In this document: positions 1 through 9,225 of the stretch, piece by piece
Layout of the letters: each line of letters begins with the position of its first letter
How positions within the stretch are numbered: the stretch's first letter is position 1
Assembly (NCBI RefSeq): GCF_001899645.1
Contig: NZ_MKVV01000028.1
Coordinates: 143,039 to 207,038, forward strand
Reading direction: 5' to 3'
Origin: Pseudonocardia sp. 73-21
GTDB taxonomy: Bacteria > Actinomycetota > Actinomycetes > Mycobacteriales > Pseudonocardiaceae
Length of the DNA: 64,000 nt
The notes under the pieces: model-generated
The model's database searches: none
Told to the model about the DNA's origin: nothing
Seen by the model: only the letters and a program-made list of their open reading frames with translations
Program-made: the position numbers and the translations under genes

Positions 1-661
1 TGTGGAGCGAGGGGGACTTCTCGTCGGGCTCGTCGTCGGCCTTCCGACCGGCGGCGACGGCACCGGCCGCAGCCGCCGCGGCGGCACCCGTGGCGGGGCC
101 CGCAACCGCGGCCGACGGAGGCTCCGCGTCGCCCGTCCCGAAACCGGGATCCGAACGATCAGCCTCCCCGCTGGTTACGGTCGGTGACGAAATTGCACTC
201 GATGAGGTGACAGTGGGATCAGCGCCGGACGGTCGGGCGGGAGAGCCGGACGGTTGCACCGCCGGCATGACGACCGTCTGCTGGGCATCGGACGGACGTG
301 CGTCCGGCTGCTTCGGGGCCTGCGCCGCGACCGTCTCATCCTCTCTCCGGGAGGAGGACGGGACGACCGGCAGCACCTCCGTGGCGGGATCCATGTCGGC
401 CATGGGAGGTCGTCCCATGCCCGGCGGGAAACCCATCGGAGGGCTGGCCAGGGGGGCGGGCGCGCCCGCTGCCGGCTCGACGGCCGGGGCGGCCCCGGCC
501 TTCACCGCCGCGCGGCGCTGCAGCCAGTCGACCAGCAGCACCACAGCGGCGACGACGCTCACGCCGACGGACACCCAGGCCCACAGCACACTGCCCGAGA
601 GCAGCGCCACCACGAGCAGACCGAAGGCGATCACAACGAGGATCAGGACCAGCAGCAGCAC
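1..661 (-). CDS. Partial membrane protein gene, cut by the left window edge
   Basis: Product not recognised. Reading leftward from GTG at 661, which has GGAG seven bases upstream and an in-frame TGA two codons before it, the frame stays open to the window edge (about 220 codons). The first 45 residues form two hydrophobic segments (about 2-20 and 24-44), followed by a basic DWLQRR stretch. The rest is a long Ala/Pro/Ser/Thr-rich tail with acidic patches, probably an intracellular low-complexity region. It lies 71 bp downstream of divIVA on the same strand and may end the division cluster. Codon use matches the neighbours. Its function cannot be inferred. Confidence 0.7.
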   Translation of the reverse strand, partial: MLLLVLILVVIAFGLLVVALLSGSVLWAWVSVGVSVVAAVVLLVDWLQRRAAVKAGAAPAVEPAAGAPAPLASPPMGFPPGMGRPPMADMDPATEVLPVVPSSSRREDETVAAQAPKQPDARPSDAQQTVVMPAVQPSGSPARPSGADPTVTSSSAISSPTVTSGEADRSDPGFGTGDAEPPSAAVAGPATGAAAAAAAGAVAAGRKADDEPDEKSPSLH

Positions 662-732
662 GATTCACTCCGTGTGCGGCGGTGCGGCTCGTCTGGGCCG
701 CACCGCCCGTGTAGGTCTTCGGGCAGGGTGGT

Positions 733-1626
733 TCAGCTACCGGCGTCGGCGCGCTGGCCGTACCCGGTGGCGGCGTAACCGCCGTTGGAGCTGGACCGGC
801 CGTCGGACGGTGCCGCGGAGCCACGCTCCCCGAGGTCCCTGAGCTGGGACTCCAGGTAGGTCTTCAGACGGGTGCGGTACTCCCGTTCGAAGGTGCGCAG
901 CTCGTCGATCTTCTTCTCGAGGACCGACTTGTCGCGGGTGATGGAGCCGATGATCTCGGCCTGCTTGCGCTCGGCGTCGCCGACCAGCGTGGTGGCCTTG
1001 TCCCGGGACTGACGCTCGAGGGTCTCGGCACGCGTACGTGCGTCGTTGAGCATCGTCTCGGCCCGGGCGCGGGCGTCGTTGGTGAGGCTGTCGGACTTGG
1101 TCCGGGCCTCCGACAACAGCTGCTCGGCCTTGGTGCGCGCGTCGGTCAGCATCGTGTCGGCCTCGGACTTGGCCTCGGCGGTGAGCCGCTCGGCCATCTC
1201 CTGGGCCATGCTGAGGACCTTGGCGACCTGTACGTGGTGGTCACCACCCTGGTCGCCCTGGTCCGCCGCGACCGGCGGAGGCGCAGCCATCGCACGCTGC
1301 GGCTCCATGGGCCGCTGGGGCTCCATGCGCTGCATCGGCGGGGGCTCGACCGCACGCTGGATCTGCTGCGTGGGAGGCGACACTGCGCCACCCATCGCGG
1401 CAGGTGGGCGCGAACGCGCCTCCTCCAGGTCGGCCTGCGCGTTACCGAGTCGCTGTTCGAGCGCGGAGACCTGCTCGCGCAGGTCCTCGTTCTCCTCGAT
1501 CAGTCGAGCCAGTTCGGCCTCGACGAGATCGAGGAACGCGTCGACCTCGTCCTCGTTGTACCCCCGTTTCCCAATGGGGGGTTTGCTGAACGCGACGTTG
1601 TGAACGTCGGCGGGAGTCAGCGGCAT
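733..1626 (-). CDS. divIVA: Polar growth/septum protein DivIVA (Wag31)
   Basis: This is a cytoplasmic coiled-coil scaffold that marks curved membrane at poles and septa and directs wall growth in actinobacteria. The 297-aa product begins with the family lipid-binding segment ([13 protein letters not shown], then [15 protein letters not shown]). A first coiled coil covers about 30-70, a Pro/Met/Gln-rich linker about 72-125, and a long heptad-rich coiled coil about 135-265 with repeated A(R)TKAE-type units. It is slightly longer than mycobacterial Wag31 because of the linker. Start ATG 1626 has a classic AGGTGA ribosome site. It is the last recognisable division gene of the cluster, 50 bp after yggT. 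Confidence 0.96.
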   Translation of the reverse strand: MPLTPADVHNVAFSKPPIGKRGYNEDEVDAFLDLVEAELARLIEENEDLREQVSALEQRLGNAQADLEEARSRPPAAMGGAVSPPTQQIQRAVEPPPMQRMEPQRPMEPQRAMAAPPPVAADQGDQGGDHHVQVAKVLSMAQEMAERLTAEAKSEADTMLTDARTKAEQLLSEARTKSDSLTNDARARAETMLNDARTRAETLERQSRDKATTLVGDAERKQAEIIGSITRDKSVLEKKIDELRTFEREYRTRLKTYLESQLRDLGERGSAAPSDGRSSSNGGYAATGYGQRADAGS

Positions 1627-1676
1627 CGGATCACCTCATGCAGTCCTCGGCGGCGGAGCTGTGCGACTGGGGCTCG

Positions 1677-1967
1677 CTACAGCACCGGCTGGGCAACGTT
1701 CATCAATATGAACACGACCAGCAGCAGAACCATAATCGACAAGTCCAGTCCTACGCCGCCGATCCTGACGACCGGGATCACTCTCCGCAACAACTTCACG
1801 GGGGGATCGGTGGCGGTGAAGATCAGCTCCAGCGCCACCGCGCTCGGTCCGGCCGGCACCCACTGGCGCGCGAACGACCGCACGAGCTCGGCGACGATCC
1901 GGCCGATGAGCAGCAGCCAGAACAGGAAGAGCACGTAATAGACGACGAACTGGATCGCGAGTGCCAC
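1677..1967 (-). CDS. YggT family membrane protein
   Basis: This is a 96-aa integral membrane protein with two hydrophobic spans (about 5-25 and 75-94) around a short amphipathic middle containing the family-typical DPPVKLLRRVIPVVRIGGVGLDLS region. YggT proteins sit between sepF and divIVA in Gram-positive division clusters; a role in osmotic tolerance or division is suggested for the family but no activity is established. Start GTG 1967 has no ribosome site. It is preceded by TAGGAT and a 7-nt spacer, so it may be translated from a leaderless transcript started inside the cluster. Confidence 0.9.
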   Translation of the reverse strand: MALAIQFVVYYVLFLFWLLLIGRIVAELVRSFARQWVPAGPSAVALELIFTATDPPVKLLRRVIPVVRIGGVGLDLSIMVLLLVVFILMNVAQPVL

Positions 1968-1974
1968 GCCCGCG

Positions 1975-1980
1975 ATCCTA
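1975..1980 (-). promoter_or_regulatory. Putative -10 element for leaderless yggT
   Basis: TAGGAT on the minus strand lies 7 nt before GTG 1967. Transcription would begin at the start codon. The same TANNNT, 6-7 nt, GTG layout is seen before six other genes in the window. Confidence 0.45.
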
Positions 1981-1984
1981 GCCG

Positions 1985-2716
1985 TCAGTCGACCCCGGGC
2001 CGCCCGCGCTGGGCGAGCTTGCGCGCGTCGTCCGCCGACACCTCGACGTCGGCGGGAGTAAGCAAGAACACCCGGTTGGTCACCTTGTCGAAGCCGCCGC
2101 GCAGCGCGAAGACGAGCCCGGCCGCGAAGTCGACGAGCCGCTTGGCGTCCGCCGCGTCGAGCTCGGTGAGGTTCATGATCACCGGGATGCCCTCGCGGTA
2201 GCGCTCGCCGATCTCGCGCGCCTCCTTGTAGCTCTGCGGGTGCAGCGTGGTGATCCGCGAGAGCGCCGAGGCGGGCGGCACGGGGCGTTCCCGCTGCTCA
2301 GGGACGGCAGCAGGCACCGGCGGCCGCACCGGCTCACGCAGCACGTGCTCCTGGTGGAAGGCGTCGGTGTCCATCGCCAGAGCACCCCGCACGGCCGACG
2401 GTCCGAAGCTGGCGCCACCTCGTGAGGGTTCCCGCGACAGTTCCCGTGCGGCCACGGAGATCGGCCGCTCGACGCCCGTGGGACGCGCCGCGCGGCGCTC
2501 CCAGTCGTCGTCGTAGGAGTCCCGGGTGTCCCGGGACTCGACGCCTCCCTCACGCGGGAACCGGTCGTCCCAGCGCTCGTCGCCGTACTCGCGGGAACCT
2601 CGCTCCGGACGGCGGGACACCGCGTACCGGTCGTGAACCGGTTCGTCGGAGTACTCCTCCAACTCCTCGGCGGGCACCATGCCGAAGTAGGCCTTCAGCT
2701 TGTACATCGCGCCCAT
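1985..2716 (-). CDS. sepF: Cell division protein SepF
   Basis: SepF anchors FtsZ to the membrane and bundles its filaments; in actinobacteria, which lack FtsA, it is the main membrane tether. The protein (243 aa from ATG 2716) opens with MGAMYKLKAYFGMVPAEE, the amphipathic membrane-binding helix. A charged Arg/Glu/Asp-rich linker covers about 25-150, and the SepF fold about 155-240 contains PQSYKEAREIGE, IPVIMNLTELD and RLVDFAAGL. ATG 2716 is chosen because GGGAG stands at good distance; ATG 2728 and 2707 are alternatives. It lies downstream of yggS in the usual order. Confidence 0.94.
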   Translation of the reverse strand: MGAMYKLKAYFGMVPAEELEEYSDEPVHDRYAVSRRPERGSREYGDERWDDRFPREGGVESRDTRDSYDDDWERRAARPTGVERPISVAARELSREPSRGGASFGPSAVRGALAMDTDAFHQEHVLREPVRPPVPAAVPEQRERPVPPASALSRITTLHPQSYKEAREIGERYREGIPVIMNLTELDAADAKRLVDFAAGLVFALRGGFDKVTNRVFLLTPADVEVSADDARKLAQRGRPGVD

Positions 2717-2772
2717 CCGCGCTCCCATCCTCGATGCCCCCGACTGCCGACCGCTCCCCAGCGGCCAGGCGA

Positions 2773-3522
2773 TCACCGGGAGGTTAACCGCCGTTCCCCC
2801 ACAAGAGCCGTTCCGACACGCACCACGTCCGAACCATGACGGATCGCGACCTCGAGGTCACCGCTCATACCGATCGACAGGGTCCTGGCCTGCGGATGTG
2901 CGGCGCGCAACTGCTCCGCGGCGGCGGCGACGGAGGCGAATGCGGCGTCCGGGTCCGCGCCGAGCGGCGCCACGGCCATCAGTCCGTCCAGCTGCAACCC
3001 GGCGCAACCTGCGATGTGTTCGGCGAGCGGGCCCAGACCGTCGCGGGTCACACCGCCCCGATGTGGATCACCGTCGACACTCATCTGGACCAGCAGACGG
3101 AGGATCCCGTCGCGCTCGCCGGTGTCCAGCGCGCGCCGGACGGCGACGTCGAGGGCGTCGGCCAGCCGCACCGAGTCGACCGATTCCACCCGATCGGCCC
3201 AACGGACGACGGCGCGGGCCTTGTTCCGCTGCAGCCCGCCGACCACGTGCCAGCGCGGCCGGGCGTCGGGGCGGAGCGCGGCGACCTCCTCGACCTTGCG
3301 CCCGGCCTCCTGCACACGGTTCTCCCCGAAGGCCACGCAGCCGAGATCGAGCAGCGTCGCGACGTCGGCGGCCGGGACGGTCTTGGTGACGGCGAGCAGG
3401 TCGACGGAGCCCTGCGGACGCCCCGCGGCGGCGCAGGCGGCGTCGATCCGCTGCCGCACGACGGCCAGCCGGCGCGCGAGCTCCTCGGGGCGGGTCTCCC
3501 CGCTCACGACGGGTCGAGCCAC
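2773..3522 (-). CDS. YggS/PLPHP family pyridoxal-phosphate-binding protein
   Basis: This is a cytoplasmic PLP homeostasis protein with an alanine-racemase-like TIM-barrel fold and no known catalytic activity. The 249-aa product shows the PLP-lysine segment LLAVTKTVPAADV near residue 45, GENRVQEAGRK near 75, WHVVGGLQRNKAR near 98, and the phosphate-binding LSIGMSGDLEVAIRHGSDVVRVGTALVG near the C terminus. Its start overlaps the end of pgeF by 19 nt, in the conserved pgeF-yggS-sepF order. The N terminus could begin slightly later. Confidence 0.93.
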   Translation of the reverse strand: MARPVVSGETRPEELARRLAVVRQRIDAACAAAGRPQGSVDLLAVTKTVPAADVATLLDLGCVAFGENRVQEAGRKVEEVAALRPDARPRWHVVGGLQRNKARAVVRWADRVESVDSVRLADALDVAVRRALDTGERDGILRLLVQMSVDGDPHRGGVTRDGLGPLAEHIAGCAGLQLDGLMAVAPLGADPDAAFASVAAAAEQLRAAHPQARTLSIGMSGDLEVAIRHGSDVVRVGTALVGERRLTSR

Positions 3523-4217
3523 GTGATCGCGGCGAGACGGCCGGTGCGGCCGTCGCGACGGTGGCTGTAGAGCGTGCGCTCCTCCATCGTGCAGCGCGGG
3601 TCGGCGTCGATCCGCGACACACCCAGGTCGGTGAGCTGCTGGTACAGGCCCGCACGCAGGTCCAGGCCGGGCGTGCCCTTGCGGGTCCTCACCGCGCTGC
3701 CGGGCAGCCGCGACTCCACCTGGGCGCGCATCGCGGCCGGCACCTCGTAGCAGAGGCCGCAGACCGCCGGTCCGAGCAGCACCTCGAGTGCCTCCGCGGA
3801 CGCCCCGAGCCCCACCATCGCCTCGACGACGGCCGGGATCACCCCGGCGGCCGCCCCGACGCGCCCCGCGTGGGCGGCGCCGACGACCCCGGCGACGGGG
3901 TCGGCGAGCAGCACCGGCACACAGTCGGCGGCGAGCACCGCGACCCCCACGCCGGGCAGGGCCGTGACGACGGCGTCGGTGGCCTCCCGGTCCGGCTCGT
4001 CCGGGCCCGGGACCGCGTCGATCACGGCCACGCGGTTGCCGTGGATCTGCTCCAGGAACACGACGGGCACGCCGAGCTCCGCGGAGAGTCGCCGCCGGTT
4101 GGCGGCGACGTCACCCGGACGGTCGCCTACCCCGATGGACAGGTTGAACGACGAGTACGGCGCGGCGGACCGCCCACCGTCCCGCGTGGACACGACCCGG
4201 CGAACACGACCTACCAC
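3504..4217 (-). CDS. pgeF: Peptidoglycan editing factor PgeF (YfiH/laccase-domain family)
   Basis: Members of this family hydrolyse misincorporated L-Ser from UDP-MurNAc-L-Ser; purine nucleoside phosphorylase and laccase activities are also reported. The 237-aa product carries the family motifs SSFNLSIGVGDRPGDVAANRRRL, FLEQIHGN, a ADCVPVLLAD loop, GAAHAGRVGAAAGV with the metal-binding His, and LGPAVCGLCYEV. Start GTG 4217 has no ribosome site but follows TACGGT with a 6-nt gap, so a leaderless transcript is likely. It sits 70 bp after ftsZ. Confidence 0.93.
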   Translation of the reverse strand: MVGRVRRVVSTRDGGRSAAPYSSFNLSIGVGDRPGDVAANRRRLSAELGVPVVFLEQIHGNRVAVIDAVPGPDEPDREATDAVVTALPGVGVAVLAADCVPVLLADPVAGVVGAAHAGRVGAAAGVIPAVVEAMVGLGASAEALEVLLGPAVCGLCYEVPAAMRAQVESRLPGSAVRTRKGTPGLDLRAGLYQQLTDLGVSRIDADPRCTMEERTLYSHRRDGRTGRLAAITWLDPS

Positions 4218-4223
4218 GCGGCC

Positions 4224-4229
4224 ACCGTA
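4224..4229 (-). promoter_or_regulatory. Putative -10 element for leaderless pgeF
   Basis: TACGGT on the minus strand is followed by GGCCGC and then GTG 4217. This is a TANNNT hexamer with a 6-nt spacer, consistent with transcription starting at the initiation codon within the ftsZ-pgeF gap. Confidence 0.45.
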
Positions 4230-4287
4230 CGTCGATCACGGCGGGATGGTCGCGCCCCGGACGTGCGGCACGACCATCTGCCCATGA

Positions 4288-5634
4288 TCAGCGCTTCATG
4301 AACGGCGGCACGTCGACGTCGTCGTCCAGGTCACCCTGGTCGGCGGCCGGGGCCGCGGGAGCGGTCGGGGCGGCCGGCGGGGTCGGCGGCGTGTAGAGCG
4401 GCGGCTCGGCAGGAGCCTGCTCCACGACGCGGGCCGGCTCGGGCTGGCGCGGGGCCGGCGGCTGGTACGCCGCCGCCGGGGCGGCCGGCGGCAGGGTGCC
4501 GGTCTGGTTGGGCACACTCGCGCTGGCCGTCGGGAGGTTGGTGGACAGCGGCGCGGACCCGTTGCCGTTCCCGTTGCCCGACGACGGCGTCGACGACGGT
4601 GCCGTCGTGGTGCCGCTGACCCCGGGCGCGATGGCGCCGGACGACCGGGACCCGAACGCCTGCGGCTCGAGCTTCTTGTGGGTCGGCCCACCGGACTCGA
4701 AGCCCGCGGCGATGACGGTGACGCGCACCTCGTCGCCGAGCGAGTCGTCGATCACCGTGCCGAAGATGATGTTGGCCTCGGGGTGCGCGGCCTCCTGCAC
4801 CAGCGACGCGGCCTCGTTGATCTCGAACAGGCCGAGGTCCGAGCCGCCCGCGATGGACAGCAGTACGCCCTGCGCGCCGTCCATCGACGCCTCGAGCAGC
4901 GGCGAGTTGATCGCCTTGCTCGCGGCCTGCACGGCGCGGCCCTCCCCGCGGGACGAGCCGATGCCCATGAGGGCGCTTCCAGCACCCGACATGACCGACT
5001 TGACGTCGGCGAAGTCGAGGTTGATGAGGCCGGGGGTGGTGATCAGGTTCGTGATGCCCTGGACACCGGAGAGTAGCACCTCGTCGGCGGAGCGGAACGC
5101 CTCCATCAGCGAGACGCCCACGTCACCCAGCTGCAGCAGGCGGTCGTTGGGGATGACGATCAGCGTGTCGCACTCGGTGCGCATGCCGCCGATCCCCTCC
5201 TCCGCCTGGCCCGCGCGACGGCGGCCCTCGAAGGTGAACGGGCGGGTGACGACGCCGATGGTCAGCGCGCCGAGCTTGCGGGCGATCGACGCGACGACGG
5301 GCGCGCCGCCGGTGCCGGTGCCGCCGCCCTCCCCCGCGGTGACGAAGACCATGTCGGCCCCCTTGAGGACCTCCTCGATCTCCTCGCGGTGGTCCTCGGC
5401 GGCCTTGCGGCCGACCTCGGGGTTCGCGCCGGCGCCGAGGCCGCGCGTGAGCTCGCGGCCGATGTCGAGCTTGACGTCGGCGTCGGACATCAGGAGGGCC
5501 TGGGCGTCGGTGTTGACCGCGATGAACTCGACGCCCTTGAGCCCGACCTCGATCATCCGGTTGACGGCGTTCACGCCGCCGCCGCCGATGCCGACGACCT
5601 TGATCACGGCCAGGTAATTGTGTGGGGGCGTCAT
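4288..5634 (-). CDS. ftsZ: Cell division GTPase FtsZ
   Basis: FtsZ is the tubulin-like GTPase that polymerises into the Z ring. The 448-aa product has the nucleotide-binding [13 protein letters not shown] near residue 20, the tubulin signature [13 protein letters not shown] near 105, the T7 synergy loop with [11 protein letters not shown] near 205, and a conserved C-terminal tail [10 protein letters not shown] that partners such as SepF and FtsW bind. Between globular core and tail is an unusually Pro/Ala-rich linker (about 325-435), longer than in mycobacteria. ATG 5634 ([12 protein letters not shown]) with AAGG upstream is preferred over GTG 5643. A 159-bp gap to ftsQ probably holds a promoter. 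Confidence 0.98.
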   Translation of the reverse strand: MTPPHNYLAVIKVVGIGGGGVNAVNRMIEVGLKGVEFIAVNTDAQALLMSDADVKLDIGRELTRGLGAGANPEVGRKAAEDHREEIEEVLKGADMVFVTAGEGGGTGTGGAPVVASIARKLGALTIGVVTRPFTFEGRRRAGQAEEGIGGMRTECDTLIVIPNDRLLQLGDVGVSLMEAFRSADEVLLSGVQGITNLITTPGLINLDFADVKSVMSGAGSALMGIGSSRGEGRAVQAASKAINSPLLEASMDGAQGVLLSIAGGSDLGLFEINEAASLVQEAAHPEANIIFGTVIDDSLGDEVRVTVIAAGFESGGPTHKKLEPQAFGSRSSGAIAPGVSGTTTAPSSTPSSGNGNGNGSAPLSTNLPTASASVPNQTGTLPPAAPAAAYQPPAPRQPEPARVVEQAPAEPPLYTPPTPPAAPTAPAAPAADQGDLDDDVDVPPFMKR

Positions 5635-5793
5635 GGGGCGCACCTTCCAGTCGAGCTCGGGTCCGTTCCCGGAGGTCCGGGCCAGCGGTTCGAACGCTAG
5701 GTCGCGTAATGGCTGCGGTCCAGCAGGCGCGCCGTGTGTGGGAAGCGCCTAACCGGGCGTGCGCTCCTGGTCGGCGAAGCGAACGGCAGCGTG

Positions 5794-6594
5794 CTAACGC
5801 CGGATGGTCGGCAGATCCGGGCTGGTCACGTCGAAGACGTGGCCGGGTTCGGTGAGCAGCGGCACGATCACGGCGGCCTTGTCGGCCGCCCGTTCGACCG
5901 TGCCCCACAGCACCTGACGGTCGTCGGTCAGACCGAACGTGACCTGCCCGGGTGCCCCGGCCGTGACGGCGACCGACACCGTCTGGACCTGCTTGCGGAC
6001 CGCCTCGGGCAGGGTCGCCAGTGCGGTGACGGCCGCGCGGGTGGCGGGGTCGTCGGGCCCGACGGCACCGAAGGTCAGCCGCGGCAGGCCGGGGCCGGGC
6101 GTGCCCGGGTAGACGACGCCACCCGCGTCGACCAGCGCCACGCCCTTCGGTGTGGCCACCGACGCCACCGGGACGCGCTCGACGACCGCGACCGTGACGG
6201 TGTGCGGCCAGCTCCGCCCGACCGACACCGTGGCCACCGACGGCAGCGCCGCCACGCGCGCGGCGATCGCGGCGGTGTCGACGTCGGCGAGCGGGCCTCC
6301 GGTGGTCACGGCGGCGGCGCGCCGCACGTCGGCGGACGTGATCGTGGCGAGCCCGGTGATCTGCACGTCCTGGACGTCGGCCAGCCCGGAGTAGAGCAGG
6401 GCGCGTACACCGAACCCGATCCCGACGAGGATCCCCACGACGACCAGCGCCGCGATCAGCCGGCGTCTGCGGTAGGTGCCCGTCGACGGCCGCGGCGTCC
6501 GCGCGGCGGGGCTGGGCCGCCGCCGCTGCGGGCGGGGCCCGACCGGCTCCGACGGCCGGACCGGCTCCGTCGGACGGGCCGCCGGCCTGGTCAC
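5794..6594 (-). CDS. ftsQ: Cell division protein FtsQ
   Basis: FtsQ is a bitopic protein linking cytoplasmic and periplasmic division components with FtsL and partners. The 266-aa product has a Pro/Arg-rich cytoplasmic N terminus (1-45), one transmembrane helix (about 46-66, [18 protein letters not shown]), a POTRA domain (about 70-140, [17 protein letters not shown]) and the FtsQ beta domain with [20 protein letters not shown]. The GTG start overlaps the stop of murC as GTGA, so translation is coupled. Confidence 0.95.
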   Translation of the reverse strand: MTRPAARPTEPVRPSEPVGPRPQRRRPSPAARTPRPSTGTYRRRRLIAALVVVGILVGIGFGVRALLYSGLADVQDVQITGLATITSADVRRAAAVTTGGPLADVDTAAIAARVAALPSVATVSVGRSWPHTVTVAVVERVPVASVATPKGVALVDAGGVVYPGTPGPGLPRLTFGAVGPDDPATRAAVTALATLPEAVRKQVQTVSVAVTAGAPGQVTFGLTDDRQVLWGTVERAADKAAVIVPLLTEPGHVFDVTSPDLPTIRR

Positions 6595-7991
6595 TCCCGC
6601 TTCTCCAGCTCCAGCAGGATCTCCGGGGCCAGCACGGTGACGTCACCGGCACCCATCGTGATCACCAGGTCACCGGCGCGGGCCAACCCGGCCACCACCG
6701 CGGGCACGTCGGCCCAGCGCGGCACGTAGTGCACGTGGTCGGCGGGCAGCGTGACGGCGTCGACGACGAGCTGACCGCTGACCCCGGGCTCGGGGTCCTC
6801 GCGGGCGGCGTAGACGTCGAGCACGACCACCTCGTCGGCGATGCCGAGCGCCTCGCCGAACGCGACGGCGAAGTCACGGGTGCGGGAGTACAGGTGCGGC
6901 TGGAACGCGACGACGACGCGGCCGGCGCCCACCACGTCGCGGGCCGCGCGCAGCTGGGCGGCCACCTTCGTGGGGTGGTGGGCGTAGTCGTCGTAGACCG
7001 CGACGCCGGCGGCACGGCCGCGGAACTCGAAGCGGCGGCGCACGCCGTCGAACGCGGCGAGCCCCTCGAGCAGCCCCTCGACCGGCGCGCCCAGCTCGAC
7101 CCCGGCCAGCAGCGCGGCCAGCGCGTTGAGGGCCATGTGCTCGCCGGGCACGGACAACCGCAGCCGGTGCTCCACACCGTCGTGGCGCAGCACGATGCGG
7201 GCACCCGGGCCGTCGGGGCGGAAGTCGAGGAGCACGGCGTCCGCCCCGGTGTCGCGGCCGTAGCGCCGCACCCGGATCCCACGGCTCCCGGCGTCCCGGG
7301 CCAGCTGGGCCGATCCCGGATCGTCCGCGCACGCGACGAGCGCCCCACCCGCGACGATCCGGTCGAGGAACGTGCCGAACGCGGCGACGTAGGCCTCGGC
7401 GGTGCCGTAGTGGTCCAGGTGGTCGGCCTCGACGTTCGTCACGATCGCGACCGTCGGGGAGAACGCGAGGAACGACGCGTCGCTCTCGTCGGCCTCGGCC
7501 ACGAAGATCTCGCCGGTGCCCTCGTGGGCGCCCGAGCCGGACGCGGCGAGGTCGCCGCCGATGGCGAACGACGGGTCGAGCCCGCAGTGCTGCAGGGCGA
7601 CGGTGAGCATCGAGGTGGTGGAGGTCTTGCCCGCCGTGCCGGTGACGGCGGCGAGCGTGCGGCCCCGCGTCAGCGCGGCGAGGGCCTGGGCGCGGTGGGC
7701 CACCGGGATGCCGCGCTCGCGGGCGGCGGCCAGCTCCGGGTTGGCGGCGCGGATCGCGGTGGACACCACGACCGTGGCCGGGGCCTCGGGCAGGTGCGCG
7801 GGATCGTGGCCGATCTCGATGCGGGCGCCCAGTGCGCGCAGGGCCAGCACCGCGCGGGAGTCCTTGGCGTCGGAGCCCGACACCGTGACGCCGCGGGCCA
7901 GCAGGATGCGGGCGATGCCGCTCATGCCGGCACCCCCGATACCGATGAGGTGGACGCGGTCGGCCAGCTCGACGGGGTCGGTAGGAGTCAT
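6591..7991 (-). CDS. murC: UDP-N-acetylmuramate--L-alanine ligase MurC
   Basis: MurC is the cytoplasmic ATP-dependent ligase adding L-Ala to UDP-MurNAc. The 466-aa product shows the Rossmann motif [15 protein letters not shown] at the N terminus, the P-loop [14 protein letters not shown] near 115, [10 protein letters not shown] near 190 and [14 protein letters not shown] in the C-terminal ligase domain. ATG 7991 is preferred because all conserved sequence follows it and GGGAG stands upstream. The start is overlapped by the stop of a 22-codon leader ORF (ATGA) that itself overlaps the murG stop; that leader can pair with the ribosome site. Confidence 0.97.
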   Translation of the reverse strand: MTPTDPVELADRVHLIGIGGAGMSGIARILLARGVTVSGSDAKDSRAVLALRALGARIEIGHDPAHLPEAPATVVVSTAIRAANPELAAARERGIPVAHRAQALAALTRGRTLAAVTGTAGKTSTTSMLTVALQHCGLDPSFAIGGDLAASGSGAHEGTGEIFVAEADESDASFLAFSPTVAIVTNVEADHLDHYGTAEAYVAAFGTFLDRIVAGGALVACADDPGSAQLARDAGSRGIRVRRYGRDTGADAVLLDFRPDGPGARIVLRHDGVEHRLRLSVPGEHMALNALAALLAGVELGAPVEGLLEGLAAFDGVRRRFEFRGRAAGVAVYDDYAHHPTKVAAQLRAARDVVGAGRVVVAFQPHLYSRTRDFAVAFGEALGIADEVVVLDVYAAREDPEPGVSGQLVVDAVTLPADHVHYVPRWADVPAVVAGLARAGDLVITMGAGDVTVLAPEILLELEKRE

Positions 7992-8056
7992 GACGCGTGC
8001 TCCCGGACGGTGCAGGCGGCCCCGACGAGAGCCGTGACGGTGGGGGGCCCGTTCAT
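7988..8056 (-). promoter_or_regulatory. Leader ORF bridging murG and murC
   Basis: This is a 22-codon frame ([22 protein letters not shown]). Its ATG overlaps the murG stop (ATGA, 8056-8053) and its TGA overlaps the murC ATG (7991-7988). It contains TCACGGCTCTCGTC, identical to a leader before the methyltransferase at 27 kb. GCTCTCG can pair with CGGGAGC, which carries the murC ribosome site, with one G-U pair. Either it couples the two genes or it is a regulatory leader. Confidence 0.5.
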
Positions 8057-9225
8057 ACAGCGGCTCCGCCGCCCGTGCGCGGATATCCGTGCCCCGACCC
8101 TGATATCCGCGCACGACCGTCTGCGGCCTCGAACACCACCCGGGCCAGCCGCTCGTCGGCGTCGGCGTGGCCGGAGGCGCGGGCGGCGGCGCCCATCGTC
8201 GCGATGCGGCGGGGGTCGGTGAGTATCGGCAGCAGCTCGGCCAGCGCCCGGTCGCCGGTGAGGTCGGCGTCGTCCACGAGCACTCCCCCGCCCGCGGAGA
8301 CGACGGGCCCGGCGTTGAGCGCCTGCTCGCCGTTGCCGTGCGGCAGCGGGACGTAGACGGCCGGCAGCCCGACGGCCGACACCTCCGCCACCGTCATCGC
8401 CCCGGCCCGCCCGAGGACGACGTCGGAGGCGGCGTAGGCGAGGTCCATCCGGTCGATGTAGGGCAACGGCACGTAGCCGAGCTGCGGTGGGCCGGCCCGG
8501 GTACCGCCCTTGCCGTGCGCGTGCAGCACGGCGATCCCCGCGCCGAGCAGGCCGGGAAGGGCGGCGGCGACCGCCGCGTTGAGGGTGCGCGCGCCCTGCG
8601 ACCCGCCGAACACCAGCAGGACCGGGCCGTTCGGGGGCAGCCCGTAGGCGGCGCGGGCCTGGGCCCGCAGCGCCGGGCGGTCGAGCGAGGTGACGGAGCG
8701 GCGCAGCGGGATGCCGAGCACCTCGACGGCGACGTGGTCCTTCCCGCGGAGCCGACCATCGACACAGGCGTCGAGGCCGCTGCCGGGGACGGCCGCGACC
8801 ACGCGGGCGGCGAAGCGCGCGCCGACCTTGTTGGCGATGCCGGCCCGTGCGTTCGCCTCGTGGACGACGATCGGCACCCGGCCGCGCGCGCCGAGGTAGG
8901 CGGGCAGCGCGACGTAGCCGCCGAAGCCCACCACCACGTCCGCCCGGACGTCGGTGAGCACCTCGCGCACCCGGTTGACCGCGGTGCGCACCCGCAGCGG
9001 CAGCCGCAGCAGGTCACCCGAGGGCTTGCGCGGCAGCGGCACCGGCGGGATGAGCCGCAGGTCGTAGCCGCGGGCGGGGATGAGGGTGGTGTCCAGGCCG
9101 CGCTCGGTGCCCAGCGCCGTGACGCGGGCGTCGGGACGCAGGCGGCGGACCGCGTCGGCGAGGGCGAGGGCGGGCTCGATGTGGCCCGCGCTGCCACCCC
9201 CGGCGACGACGACGGAGAGGGTCAT
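8053..9225 (-). CDS. murG: MurG, lipid II synthase (N-acetylglucosaminyl transferase)
   Basis: MurG transfers GlcNAc from UDP-GlcNAc to lipid I on the inner membrane face, giving lipid II. The 390-aa GT28/GT-B protein starts [21 protein letters not shown] (the G-loop), has [18 protein letters not shown] near 100, [13 protein letters not shown], the second-domain loop [12 protein letters not shown] near 200, and the UDP-GlcNAc site [34 protein letters not shown] near 285. ATG 9225 overlaps the ftsW stop (ATGA). The C terminus runs about 20 residues past the usual end before the leader ORF. Confidence 0.97.
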   Translation of the reverse strand: MTLSVVVAGGGSAGHIEPALALADAVRRLRPDARVTALGTERGLDTTLIPARGYDLRLIPPVPLPRKPSGDLLRLPLRVRTAVNRVREVLTDVRADVVVGFGGYVALPAYLGARGRVPIVVHEANARAGIANKVGARFAARVVAAVPGSGLDACVDGRLRGKDHVAVEVLGIPLRRSVTSLDRPALRAQARAAYGLPPNGPVLLVFGGSQGARTLNAAVAAALPGLLGAGIAVLHAHGKGGTRAGPPQLGYVPLPYIDRMDLAYAASDVVLGRAGAMTVAEVSAVGLPAVYVPLPHGNGEQALNAGPVVSAGGGVLVDDADLTGDRALAELLPILTDPRRIATMGAAARASGHADADERLARVVFEAADGRARISGSGHGYPRTGGGAAV

